A stretch of DNA of 6,053 nt, taken from the NCBI GenBank assembly GCA_005239945.1, contig SBAY01000277.1, forward strand, positions 1 through 6,053, in the 5' to 3' direction. The DNA comes from Nitrospira sp. GTDB lineage: Bacteria; UBA9089; CG2-30-40-21; SBAY01. The notes under the pieces are model-generated. The model ran no database searches. It worked only from the letters and a program-made list of their open reading frames with translations, and was not told the DNA's origin. Numbering within the stretch: the first letter of the stretch is position 1; each line of letters opens with the position of its first letter. A program made the position numbers and the translations under genes. Of the stretch, positions 1-5,030 are shown piece after piece.

Positions 1-165
1 AAAATACATTGTATACATAACTTATTGAATTAATAGTATCTTGAATTAAAATGGTCCTTAAATTATCCAAAATGGGCTATTTTTCGTTATCGCCTACACA
101 ATCTGTGTAAGCTGTGTAATCTGTGGATTTCTAATGTCTGAATCGCAGGCACTCCAAAAAAACTC
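1..165. other. Non-coding left edge, AT-rich
   Basis: No reading frame of credible length or family similarity is visible here. The first 60 bases are very AT-rich. A short near-direct repeat of the word ccaaaatgg/taaaatgg type occurs around 48-76, followed by the tgtg-rich repeat listed separately. The stretch probably belongs to the upstream intergenic region of the Yip1-domain gene; any upstream gene lies outside the window. Confidence 0.6.
95..128. repeat. Short tandem word repeat with small palindrome
   Basis: Three imperfect copies of a roughly 10-base word (aatctgtgta, agctgtgta, atctgtgga) run in tandem. The first copy also forms a perfect small inverted repeat, TACACA at 95-100 and TGTGTA at 104-109, separated by three bases. 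This matches the construction of the other intergenic repeats in the window: tandem words that can fold back. No function is evident. Confidence 0.6.
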
Positions 166-193
166 TTGACAAAATTAGCTCTAATATGATAAA
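166..193 (+). promoter_or_regulatory. Putative sigma70-type promoter for the Yip1 gene
   Basis: A perfect -35 consensus TTGACA lies at 166-171. With a 16-base spacer the -10 would be GATAAA at 188-193 (4 of 6 matches). TATGAT at 185-190 is a better hexamer but sits only 13 bases from the -35. If the 188-193 box is used, transcription would begin near 200, only about six bases before the ATG at 206. No Shine-Dalgarno sequence precedes that ATG, so a nearly leaderless mRNA is plausible. This is inferred from sequence pattern only. Confidence 0.5.
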
Positions 194-205
194 GTTAAAT
201 ATATC

Positions 206-814
206 ATGAGTGGACTCGAAACAACATATTATATATTTGCTAAACCAGAGATGGCTATAAAGGCTTTTCAGGAGAGACAACCGATAGGTTTTGCCTTTCT
301 GATTGTTCTTTTGGCAACCATCAGTACTAATGTAGCCGGGGTATTACTTACCTCCATGAATCTAAATACGGCTAAACTGATTTTATCATTTGGATTGTTC
401 TCAAGACTTATTTTTATCATAGGTATCTGGATAATTGGAACGGCAATCATCCATCTATTTGCCGAATGGCTGGATGGAGAAGGTAAGGTAACTACCCTTT
501 TTACTGCCTTAGGATTCTGTTTTTTACCGGCTATATTAGCCACACCTTTTGTTTTATTAATCCAAAACTTAGGCTCAATAAAATTATTACTTTATCTTCT
601 TTTTAATCTAATCATACTCTTCTGGATAGTAAAATTACAAATTATATCGGTTAAAGAGATTTATCAGGTATCAAGTTTCAGGGCAGTAATGGTCTTATCT
701 ACACCGGCTATTCTTGGTGTTATTGGTATTATTAGCCTTCTCGTCATAGCGTTCTTGATGGCTTTTTCATTCACATCATCCCTTTTCCAAACCTTCCCTT
801 TTTTTCCATCATAG
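206..814 (+). CDS. Yip1-domain integral membrane protein
   Basis: A 202-residue protein with a short cytoplasmic-looking N-terminus (about residues 1-25, with the phrase FAKPEMAIKAFQERQP) followed by about five hydrophobic segments (roughly 27-50, 60-85, 95-120, 124-146 and 163-190). This is the arrangement of the bacterial Yip1 family: a short amphipathic lead and then a five-helix bundle. Bacterial members have no firmly established biochemical role; they are presumed to act in the membrane, and no catalytic motif is visible. The ATG at 206 has no Shine-Dalgarno but has a promoter-like site just upstream, which may mean leaderless translation. The TAG stop at 812-814 overlaps the Shine-Dalgarno of the next gene, so the two are almost certainly co-transcribed. 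Family assignment is by recognition of the overall pattern. Confidence 0.7.
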   Translation: MSGLETTYYIFAKPEMAIKAFQERQPIGFAFLIVLLATISTNVAGVLLTSMNLNTAKLILSFGLFSRLIFIIGIWIIGTAIIHLFAEWLDGEGKVTTLFTALGFCFLPAILATPFVLLIQNLGSIKLLLYLLFNLIILFWIVKLQIISVKEIYQVSSFRAVMVLSTPAILGVIGIISLLVIAFLMAFSFTSSLFQTFPFFPS

Positions 815-818
815 GAGG
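812..818 (+). promoter_or_regulatory. Shine-Dalgarno overlapping the upstream stop codon
   Basis: TAGGAGG includes the TAG stop of the Yip1-domain gene and a strong AGGAGG ribosome-binding core for the ATG at 830, with an 11-base spacing that is slightly long. The overlap implies that the two genes are read from one mRNA and may be translationally coupled. Confidence 0.75.
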
Positions 819-829
819 ATTTCTCCCTA

Positions 830-2242
830 ATGAAAAAATTTGTCTTCTCAATTCTATCTATATTTTTTATATTATGGGTAGGTATCGTTTTATATCCTTA
901 TTTTAAGGTGCATTATTCTTATCTGGCCTTATTTTTAAGCAAAAATCTCCCTTTTGATAAATTATATTATTTCTTTTTCCTGGCTTTATTCAATTATGCC
1001 TTAGGAAGAATGATATTTCGCCTGTTTAGATTCAAATTTTACTTTCTCTTAGAGGAATTTGTCTTTGCCAGTGGAATAGGATGGATGATTGGTGCGTATA
1101 TGTATGAGATGATGAGTATATTTTCATATTGGAAATATAATTGGATACCGATGCTTATTGTATTTTTACTCTTTATTAGAGAATTACTTTTAATAGTCAG
1201 GATTTTCCTATCCAGGATAAAATTTGTTTTAGGGTTAAAATTCACCCTATTTAATATTACCTTATGGTATTTATTAGCCGTAACCGTGTTTTTTACCCTT
1301 AGTCTAGCCATATCTCCCATTACCTTTGAGAAAAATGAATTAATATCCCTTTCCCTCCCTTTTTCAATAGAAATGGTTTTGTCAGGAAATGAGATGTTCT
1401 GTAAGTTACTTCATTTTTATTTTGGTATTTTAACCATTCTGGGTATGTTTGCTTTAATCAAAAGGCACTTTAATTCTGAAAGTGGACTTCTGGCAATTTG
1501 TATATTTTATATCAGCAGTTTGGTTATTTTTTTATCAGGGACAGCCAGGGATGAATTAGGACTTACATTTTACGAATTATTAATGATTTATTCCTTGTTA
1601 TGTTGGATAACCTCTAATAAAATATCCTGGTTTGTGCTTCAAGCATTTTGTCTGGGGTTTGCCTTAGTAAATAGTTATCAGGCATTCTATTATTTAATTG
1701 GGATTATACCTATTATTTTCTATCATTGTCTATTTGTCAATAAAGGCAAGCCTTTACCAAAACGGGTTTTCACATATATAGGTTTGGGAGGGTTGTTTCT
1801 CCTTATTATTCTACCCTGGTATGTTTTGGCTCTTTGTAATTGCAGAACATTTAGTCAAATAAAGAATCCTGTCTTTTCACCAATTTACCTTTTGTGTTTA
1901 CCACTTGTTATTTTTATCCTGAAAGAGACACTGATGACCAAATATCTCTTTAGTTACATTGTTATTCAATTTCTAATCGGGTTTTATAGCAAAATTGAAC
2001 TTTTGCCTGTCTTTATGTTGTCGGCAATTCTTCTTGCGCACCTTATTTACAATCTCAAATATACCCTGTTAAAAAGAGTAATATTATCCGTAATTACTAT
2101 AGTTTTTATTCTTACACTTAGTTATGAAGGATATGTAATCTTTAACCATCGTGCCCCATTAAAATTTATCTATGGATTAGAAGAGGCAGAGGATTATATC
2201 GCCAGAAATATCAAGATAGGCTTTTTCCCTAATCTAAAGTAA
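830..2242 (+). CDS. Polytopic membrane protein, GT-C glycosyltransferase-like, probably C-terminally truncated
   Basis: A 470-residue, very hydrophobic protein with about 12-14 membrane segments. From about residue 160 onward it follows the order of landmarks I know from GT-C enzymes of the dolichyl-phosphate-mannose mannosyltransferase/ArnT type. These are an extracytoplasmic loop after the early helices (162-180), KLLHFYFGILTILG (192-205) followed by a second-helix loop with RHFNSESG, SGTARDELGLTFYELL (236-251), GFALVNSYQA (276-285), PWYVLALCN (329-337) and KNPVFSPIY (345-353), and finally GLEEAEDYIARN (449-460). Such enzymes move a sugar from a polyprenyl phosphate donor to a lipid or protein outside the membrane. 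Two oddities are visible. The loop that normally carries the acidic catalytic residue and a Tyr-His pair reads FEKNELISLSLP (166-177), without the Tyr-His. The protein also stops right after IGFFPNLK, where relatives continue into a soluble tail. It could be a divergent enzyme, a truncated allele or a non-catalytic relative. It lies 15 bases after the Yip1 gene. Confidence 0.55.
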   Translation: MKKFVFSILSIFFILWVGIVLYPYFKVHYSYLALFLSKNLPFDKLYYFFFLALFNYALGRMIFRLFRFKFYFLLEEFVFASGIGWMIGAYMYEMMSIFSYWKYNWIPMLIVFLLFIRELLLIVRIFLSRIKFVLGLKFTLFNITLWYLLAVTVFFTLSLAISPITFEKNELISLSLPFSIEMVLSGNEMFCKLLHFYFGILTILGMFALIKRHFNSESGLLAICIFYISSLVIFLSGTARDELGLTFYELLMIYSLLCWITSNKISWFVLQAFCLGFALVNSYQAFYYLIGIIPIIFYHCLFVNKGKPLPKRVFTYIGLGGLFLLIILPWYVLALCNCRTFSQIKNPVFSPIYLLCLPLVIFILKETLMTKYLFSYIVIQFLIGFYSKIELLPVFMLSAILLAHLIYNLKYTLLKRVILSVITIVFILTLSYEGYVIFNHRAPLKFIYGLEEAEDYIARNIKIGFFPNLK

Positions 2243-2282
2243 GGTAAAGGTAGAGTGTTATTGTCACTTATACCTTTACCTT
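2241..2282. terminator. Stem-loop between convergent genes, possible bidirectional terminator
   Basis: Perfect 12-base arms, AAGGTAAAGGTA at 2241-2252 and TACCTTTACCTT at 2271-2282, flank an 18-base loop. Inside the loop AGTG (2254-2257) can pair with CACT (2265-2268), extending the structure. It begins at the last bases of the stop codon of the + strand gene and sits before the end of the convergent cvpA gene, the expected place for a shared terminator. There is no clean T-tract on either side, so intrinsic termination is uncertain. Confidence 0.5.
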
Positions 2283-2301
2283 TACCTCTACCTCTACCTT
2301 T
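2271..2301. repeat. Tandem hexamer repeat (ACCTTT/ACCTCT)
   Basis: Five consecutive six-base units, ACCTTT, ACCTTT, ACCTCT, ACCTCT and ACCTTT, run from 2272 to the cvpA stop codon at 2301. The first unit also supplies the right arm of the preceding stem-loop, so the hairpin may have arisen from an inverted copy of the same word (GGTAAAGGTAGAG at 2243-2255). Pyrimidine-rich hexamer runs of this kind can change copy number by slippage. Confidence 0.75.
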
Positions 2302-2795
2302 TACGATAGATAGATTAATTCATTGACAATAGAGGAAAACTCATGTGGCAGGAAGGCTAATAAAATCTTAACCAGCCAGGATAAGTGTGGAACTATTTGC
2401 GAAGAGGCAATTAATTTATTACCCATAATCGGAAATTTAACCAAAATGATGGCGATAATAATAACTATGAGCACGCCTCTTATGAAACCAAAAGCTACCC
2501 CACCTACCCTGTCTAACCAGCTTAAGGCTAATTTTTTCAATGTCTTTTGAAGAAAAAGACCTATCAAATTTATCAAGGTAGCAACAACTAAAAAAACAAT
2601 GATAAAGGCAATAATATTTGACCAGGCAGAGGAGTGGAATAAAAATATGGCTATTTTAGAGTAAAGGAGTTTAGCCATAATGATTCCTCCAACTATTGAC
2701 AAGATAGAGAATATCTCTTTAACCATCCCCCTGAACAGACTAATGGTCATACTAATAAGGATAACGATTAGAAAGAAGATATCTATGGGGTTCAT
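2301..2795 (-). CDS. cvpA: CvpA family membrane protein
   Basis: A 164-residue protein with four hydrophobic segments (about 4-20, 26-46, 58-82 and 103-120). It has the family landmarks FRGMVKEIFSILSIVGG (21-37) and LDRVGGVAFGFIRG (94-107), the second being the classic LDR-x-x-G-x-x-FG-x-x-RG signature. CvpA was named for colicin V production in E. coli; relatives in most bacteria are inner-membrane proteins of unsettled function, often linked to envelope stress. The frame opens further upstream at a TTG (2864), but those extra 23 residues are encoded by the intergenic repeat and look non-native. The ATG at 2795 begins MNPIDIFF, typical of the family, and has AAGG six bases upstream, so it is preferred. 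It is the last - strand gene before the convergent junction and is separated from the acetyltransferase gene by a repeat hairpin. Confidence 0.85.
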   Translation of the reverse strand: MNPIDIFFLIVILISMTISLFRGMVKEIFSILSIVGGIIMAKLLYSKIAIFLFHSSAWSNIIAFIIVFLVVATLINLIGLFLQKTLKKLALSWLDRVGGVAFGFIRGVLIVIIIAIILVKFPIMGNKLIASSQIVPHLSWLVKILLAFLPHEFSSIVNELIYLS

Positions 2796-2818
2796 TTTAC
2801 GCCTTTTTTTTAGAATTT

Positions 2819-2875
2819 TGGATTTTCGATTTTCGATTTTGGATTTCTTCAATCCGCAATCCAAAATCCAAAATC
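2819..2875. repeat. Tandem-word inverted repeat between GNAT and cvpA
   Basis: Three tandem copies of the word gattttcg or gattttgg (2821-2843) face two inverted copies, aatccaaaatcc and aaaatc (2858-2875). The best stem is an 11-base perfect pairing of 2835-2845 with 2858-2868, extended to 18 bases with one C-C mismatch (2828-2845 against 2858-2875), around a 12-base loop. The right arm runs into the stop codon of the acetyltransferase gene (TGA, 2876-2874). It could end or attenuate transcription between the two genes, or protect the 3' end of the upstream message. Confidence 0.75.
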
Positions 2876-3344
2876 ATTCTGCCGTTACATCATAAACAAG
2901 TGCCTCTTCATCACAATGAGGGAAATGGATACATTTAATACATTCTCCCCAGATTTTATGAGGTAGAGTAGATTTGTCTACCAATTCGAATCCAAATGTC
3001 TTAAAAAACCCCGGGTTATAAGTTAAGACAAAGAGTTTATTTATCTCCAATTCTTTTGCCGAGTTAATCGCCGCCTTAAGCAATTTTGTACCGACCCCTT
3101 GTTTAATCATATCCTTAGCTACCGCTAATGACCTTATCTCAGCTAAATCTTCCCAGACAATATGTAAGGCACAACTGCCAATTATTTGACCATCTATCTC
3201 TGCCAGAAAGAAATCCCTCAAGCTTTCATATAATTCACTCAAAGACCGAGGTAATAACTTACCTTCCTGTGCATAGGCATTAATAAGTTGTTGGATAGTT
3301 ACCATATCTTTAATTTTAGCCTGACGAATGTTTATTTCGTTCAT
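2874..3344 (-). CDS. GNAT N-acetyltransferase, short ArgA-like (N-acetylglutamate synthase type)
   Basis: A 156-residue single GNAT domain. It matches the short stand-alone amino-acid N-acetyltransferases that can make N-acetylglutamate, the first step of arginine synthesis, from acetyl-CoA and glutamate. Landmarks are LINAYAQEGKLLPRSLSELYESL (20-42), a region typical of this subgroup; HIVWEDLAEIRSLAV (61-75), the core strand before the CoA site; QGVG (82-85), the pyrophosphate loop; LTYNPGFFKTFGFELVDKSTLPHKIW (107-132), near-invariant in the group; and a C-terminal CX2CX5C (Cys135, Cys138, Cys144) with neighbouring histidines. The CoA loop usually has Arg or Gln at the position occupied by Ile80, a departure noted under findings. 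The start ATG has a strong GAGGAGGG (3349-3356) four bases upstream. The gene follows the FlhB-like gene by 15 bases, suggesting one operon. The arginine role is inferred from the family; no other arg gene is visible. Confidence 0.8.
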   Translation of the reverse strand: MNEINIRQAKIKDMVTIQQLINAYAQEGKLLPRSLSELYESLRDFFLAEIDGQIIGSCALHIVWEDLAEIRSLAVAKDMIKQGVGTKLLKAAINSAKELEINKLFVLTYNPGFFKTFGFELVDKSTLPHKIWGECIKCIHFPHCDEEALVYDVTAE

Positions 3345-3359
3345 TTTTCCCTCCTCATT

Positions 3360-3656
3360 TTAACGAGATATGCCCTTTAAGGAAGCAAACCTCTTATTTA
3401 GATTATAAACAAAAACTAAAATCTCTGCTACTGCCTGATACAGATCAGGTGGAATTTCGGTATTCAATTCTAATTTAGTCAACACCTCAGCCAAATTTGG
3501 GTCTTCATGAATAGAGACATTATGTTCTTTGGCCACCTGGATAATTCGCTCGGCTAATTCCCCAACCCCTTTGGCTACTATTTTAGGAGATTGAGCTTTA
3601 GCGGGCTCATATTTCAAAGCAACTGCCTTTGTTTTTTGGTTTTGGATATTATCCAT
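3360..3656 (-). CDS. Stand-alone FlhB C-terminal-domain-like protein (FlhB/EscU/YscU family)
   Basis: A 98-residue soluble protein matching only the cytoplasmic domain of FlhB, the export-gate switch of flagellar and type III secretion. Recognisable elements are AVALKYEP (11-18), PKIVAKGVGELAERI (24-38), VSIHEDPNLAEVL (47-59) and IPPDLYQAVAEILVFVYNLNK (68-88). Full-length FlhB has an N-terminal membrane part and an NPTH self-cleavage site just before AVALKY. Here the membrane part is absent and the NPTH position reads QKTK, so no self-cleavage is expected. Small proteins of this type exist in other bacteria (B. subtilis YlqH is the example I know) and their function is not settled. AAGGAAGG (3661-3668) lies four bases before the ATG, supporting the start. 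No other flagellar gene is in the window. The stop is 15 bases before the GNAT start. Confidence 0.85.
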   Translation of the reverse strand: MDNIQNQKTKAVALKYEPAKAQSPKIVAKGVGELAERIIQVAKEHNVSIHEDPNLAEVLTKLELNTEIPPDLYQAVAEILVFVYNLNKRFASLKGISR

Positions 3657-3679
3657 TTTTCCTTCCTTCTAAATCTTTT

Positions 3680-3750
3680 GTAATCGGATTAAGCAGATTA
3701 AGCGGATTTTTTTATCTTTACTATCCGATTAATCCGCTAAATCCGCTTAC
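3680..3750. repeat. 28-bp imperfect hairpin downstream of mqnE
   Basis: Arms at 3680-3707 and 3723-3750 pair over 28 positions with 24 Watson-Crick pairs and one G-U; the 15-base loop is T-rich on the + strand. Each arm is itself three tandem copies of a 9-10 base word related to ggattaagc. It begins two bases after the mqnE stop codon (3753) in the direction of transcription. That is where a terminator or a 3'-end stabilising hairpin would sit, but no T-tract follows on the - strand transcript. Read-through into the FlhB-like gene is therefore possible. Confidence 0.8.
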
Positions 3751-3752
3751 TC

Positions 3753-4823
3753 TTAGTATAAATTATACAATGTATCTCGCTCTACCGGTAGCCGACCTGT
3801 TTCGATAATAAGTCGCTTTATCTGTTGGACGGTTAATGCCTGTGGGGTTTGTGCCCCGGCAGAATGGGCTATTTTTTCTTCAAATACCGTTCCATCCAGG
3901 TCATCCACCCCAAAACTCAAAGATATCTGGGCTAATTTTATGCCTAACATAATCCAGAATGCCTTGATATGCGCAAAGTTATCAAGCAGGATACGGGAAA
4001 TAGCCAGTGTTTTCAGGTCCTCGTAGCCAGTAGTTCCTTCACCCCCTAACTCGGTATTCGTCGGATGATAAGGCAAAGGGATAAAGGATTTGAATCCCTT
4101 AGTTTTATCCTGTAACTCTCGCAAGGCTAAAAGATGGTCCACCCGTTCTTCAATCGTCTCTATGTGTCCATATAACATTGTGGCATTACTTTTAATCCTG
4201 AGGTTATGAGCGGTTTCCATTACCTTGAGCCAGGTCCTGCCATCGATTTTCTTCGGACATATCTGATTGCGGACCCTCGACGAAAAAACCTCTGCTCCCC
4301 CTCCCGGAATTGAGGATAGCCCTACCTCTTTTAATTGTGTTAGCACTTCTTCGATACCTAAATTAGCCGTTTGGGCGATGTGGTAAATTTCAACCGCAGT
4401 AAACGCCTGTAGACAAATCTCTGGAAAGGCTAAATGCAACCGCTTCAACATCTCAAGGTAGTATTCAAACGGAAGTTTTGGATTCAACCCACCGACGATG
4501 TGAATTTCTCTAACACCCATCTGCCGACAACCAGCTGCCTTTTCCATAATCTGGTCTATGGTCAAGGTAAACGCCCCATTTGCTCCTTCATCCCGACTAT
4601 ACGCACAAAAACTGCATTTGTTCTGACAAACATTGGTATAATTGATATGCAAATTGATGATGTAATAGACATTATTTCCATTCAATCGCTGACGAACTAA
4701 ATTTGCTATTTCAGCTATGGTGAGTAAGTCATTTGAATGAAATAGTTTAATCCCCTCCTCTCTGCTTATTCTTTCTCCTACCTTAACCTTTTCATAAATC
4801 TCAGACAATAAACCTTCCATCAT
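3753..4823 (-). CDS. mqnE: Aminofutalosine synthase (radical SAM), MqnE
   Basis: A 356-residue radical SAM enzyme. MqnE joins 3-[(1-carboxyvinyl)oxy]benzoate to a SAM-derived adenosyl group to give aminofutalosine in the futalosine route to menaquinone. The [4Fe-4S] site is CX3CX2C (Cys66, Cys70, Cys73) inside NYTNVCQNKCSFCAYSR. Further landmarks are REIHIVGGLNPKLPFEYY (105-122), LQAFTAVEIYH (138-148), PGGGAEVFSSRVRNQICPKK (173-192), ATMLYGHIETIEERVDHLL (214-232), DDLDGTVFEEKI (307-318) and the closing PVERDTLYN (346-354). The PGGGAE stretch and the VERDTLYN ending favour MqnE over its sister MqnC, which reads HGGGARI and uses a different tail. The frame extends upstream to a TTG at 4892 and an ATG at 4835. 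The ATG at 4823 is preferred because GGAG lies six bases upstream, the protein then begins like relatives (MMEGLLSEIYEKVKVGERIS), and a promoter-like site lies between 4823 and 4892. The neighbouring ubiA-type gene supports the pathway. Confidence 0.9.
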   Translation of the reverse strand: MMEGLLSEIYEKVKVGERISREEGIKLFHSNDLLTIAEIANLVRQRLNGNNVYYIINLHINYTNVCQNKCSFCAYSRDEGANGAFTLTIDQIMEKAAGCRQMGVREIHIVGGLNPKLPFEYYLEMLKRLHLAFPEICLQAFTAVEIYHIAQTANLGIEEVLTQLKEVGLSSIPGGGAEVFSSRVRNQICPKKIDGRTWLKVMETAHNLRIKSNATMLYGHIETIEERVDHLLALRELQDKTKGFKSFIPLPYHPTNTELGGEGTTGYEDLKTLAISRILLDNFAHIKAFWIMLGIKLAQISLSFGVDDLDGTVFEEKIAHSAGAQTPQALTVQQIKRLIIETGRLPVERDTLYNLY

Positions 4824-4829
4824 TCTATA

Positions 4830-4833
4830 CTCC
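4830..4833 (-). promoter_or_regulatory. Shine-Dalgarno fixing the mqnE start
   Basis: GGAG on the - strand lies six bases before the ATG at 4823. The competing in-frame ATG at 4835 has no comparable purine-rich site, and the TTG at 4892 lies upstream of the predicted transcription start. This decides the choice of the 356-residue protein. Confidence 0.55.
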
Positions 4834-4865
4834 ATTGCTTCATAAATTTTCTGTAAAAAGTTAAA

Positions 4866-4874
4866 AGTATAGCA
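4866..4874 (-). promoter_or_regulatory. Putative extended -10 promoter for mqnE
   Basis: On the - strand TGCTATACT (4874 down to 4866) is an extended -10 element, TG plus one base plus TATACT, with five of six hexamer matches. The possible -35 sites, TTGTTA and TTGGTT, are at non-ideal spacings of 15 and 19 bases, which extended -10 promoters tolerate. Transcription would start near 4859, leaving a leader of about 36 bases before the ATG at 4823. Confidence 0.5.
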
Positions 4875-4877
4875 CTT

Positions 4878-4938
4878 GGTAATCGGTAACAACCAATAAA
4901 TACTTTTTCTTTACCGATAATTTGATTACCTGATTACC
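4878..4938. repeat. Word-repeat hairpin upstream of mqnE
   Basis: GGTAATCGGTAA at 4878-4889 faces inverted copies of the same words: TTACCGAT (4911-4918), GATTACC (4924-4930) and GATTACC (4932-4938). ATCGGTAA (4882-4889) pairs perfectly with 4911-4918, and GGTAATC (4878-4884) can pair with either GATTACC, so alternative folds are possible. It lies immediately upstream of the predicted mqnE -10 element and overlaps its possible -35 region, so it could influence expression, though it may just be another copy of the intergenic repeat type. Confidence 0.65.
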
Positions 4939-4976
4939 CGAAAATCACATTTTGTTAATCTGTTTAGTCCACCTCT

Positions 4977-5030
4977 AAAAAAAGGGTTAGGGTATTTTTT
5001 CTCACCATCCACCCTGACCCCTCAACCCTT
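4977..5030 (-). terminator. Rho-independent terminator of the ubiA-type gene
   Basis: On the - strand, AAGGGTT (5030-5024) pairs with AACCCTT (4988-4982). The stem extends through a single-base bulge to GGG pairing with CCC, and a run of Ts (4983-4977) follows. The upstream arm overlaps the last codons and the TGA stop of the prenyltransferase gene (5024-5022). The arrangement implies that the prenyltransferase transcript ends before mqnE. The left arm and loop also contain four tandem ACCC-type words (5011-5035 on the + strand), as in the other intergenic repeats. Confidence 0.65.

Noticed and set aside
4..15. The 12-base word atacattgtata, found again in inverted form at the end of mqnE (3764-3775)
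   Set aside because: One copy is inside coding sequence and the word is AT-rich; coincidence is the simplest explanation.
268..543. Minus-strand frame of 91 codons under the Yip1 gene
   Set aside because: Lies entirely antisense to a gene with clear membrane-protein pattern, has no family resemblance, and no Shine-Dalgarno; a shadow frame.
1039..1320. Minus-strand frame of 93 codons inside the GT-C-like gene
   Set aside because: Antisense to a long hydrophobic gene, with lysine/asparagine-rich composition typical of shadow translation and no recognisable domain.
2323..2895. Two plus-strand frames opposite cvpA
   Set aside because: Both are antisense to the well-supported CvpA frame, and the second ends in translated repeat sequence.
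3680..3750. Possible CRISPR-like array because of regular 9-10 base words
   Set aside because: Units are far too short, there are no unique spacers, and the second half is inverted relative to the first.
4434..4700. Plus-strand frame opposite mqnE
   Set aside because: Antisense to the conserved radical SAM core; no independent support.
3753..4823. Assignment as MqnC (cyclic dehypoxanthine futalosine synthase) instead of MqnE
   Set aside because: The GGGAEVF stretch and the VERDTLYN ending are the MqnE pattern; MqnC has GGGARI and a different C-terminus.
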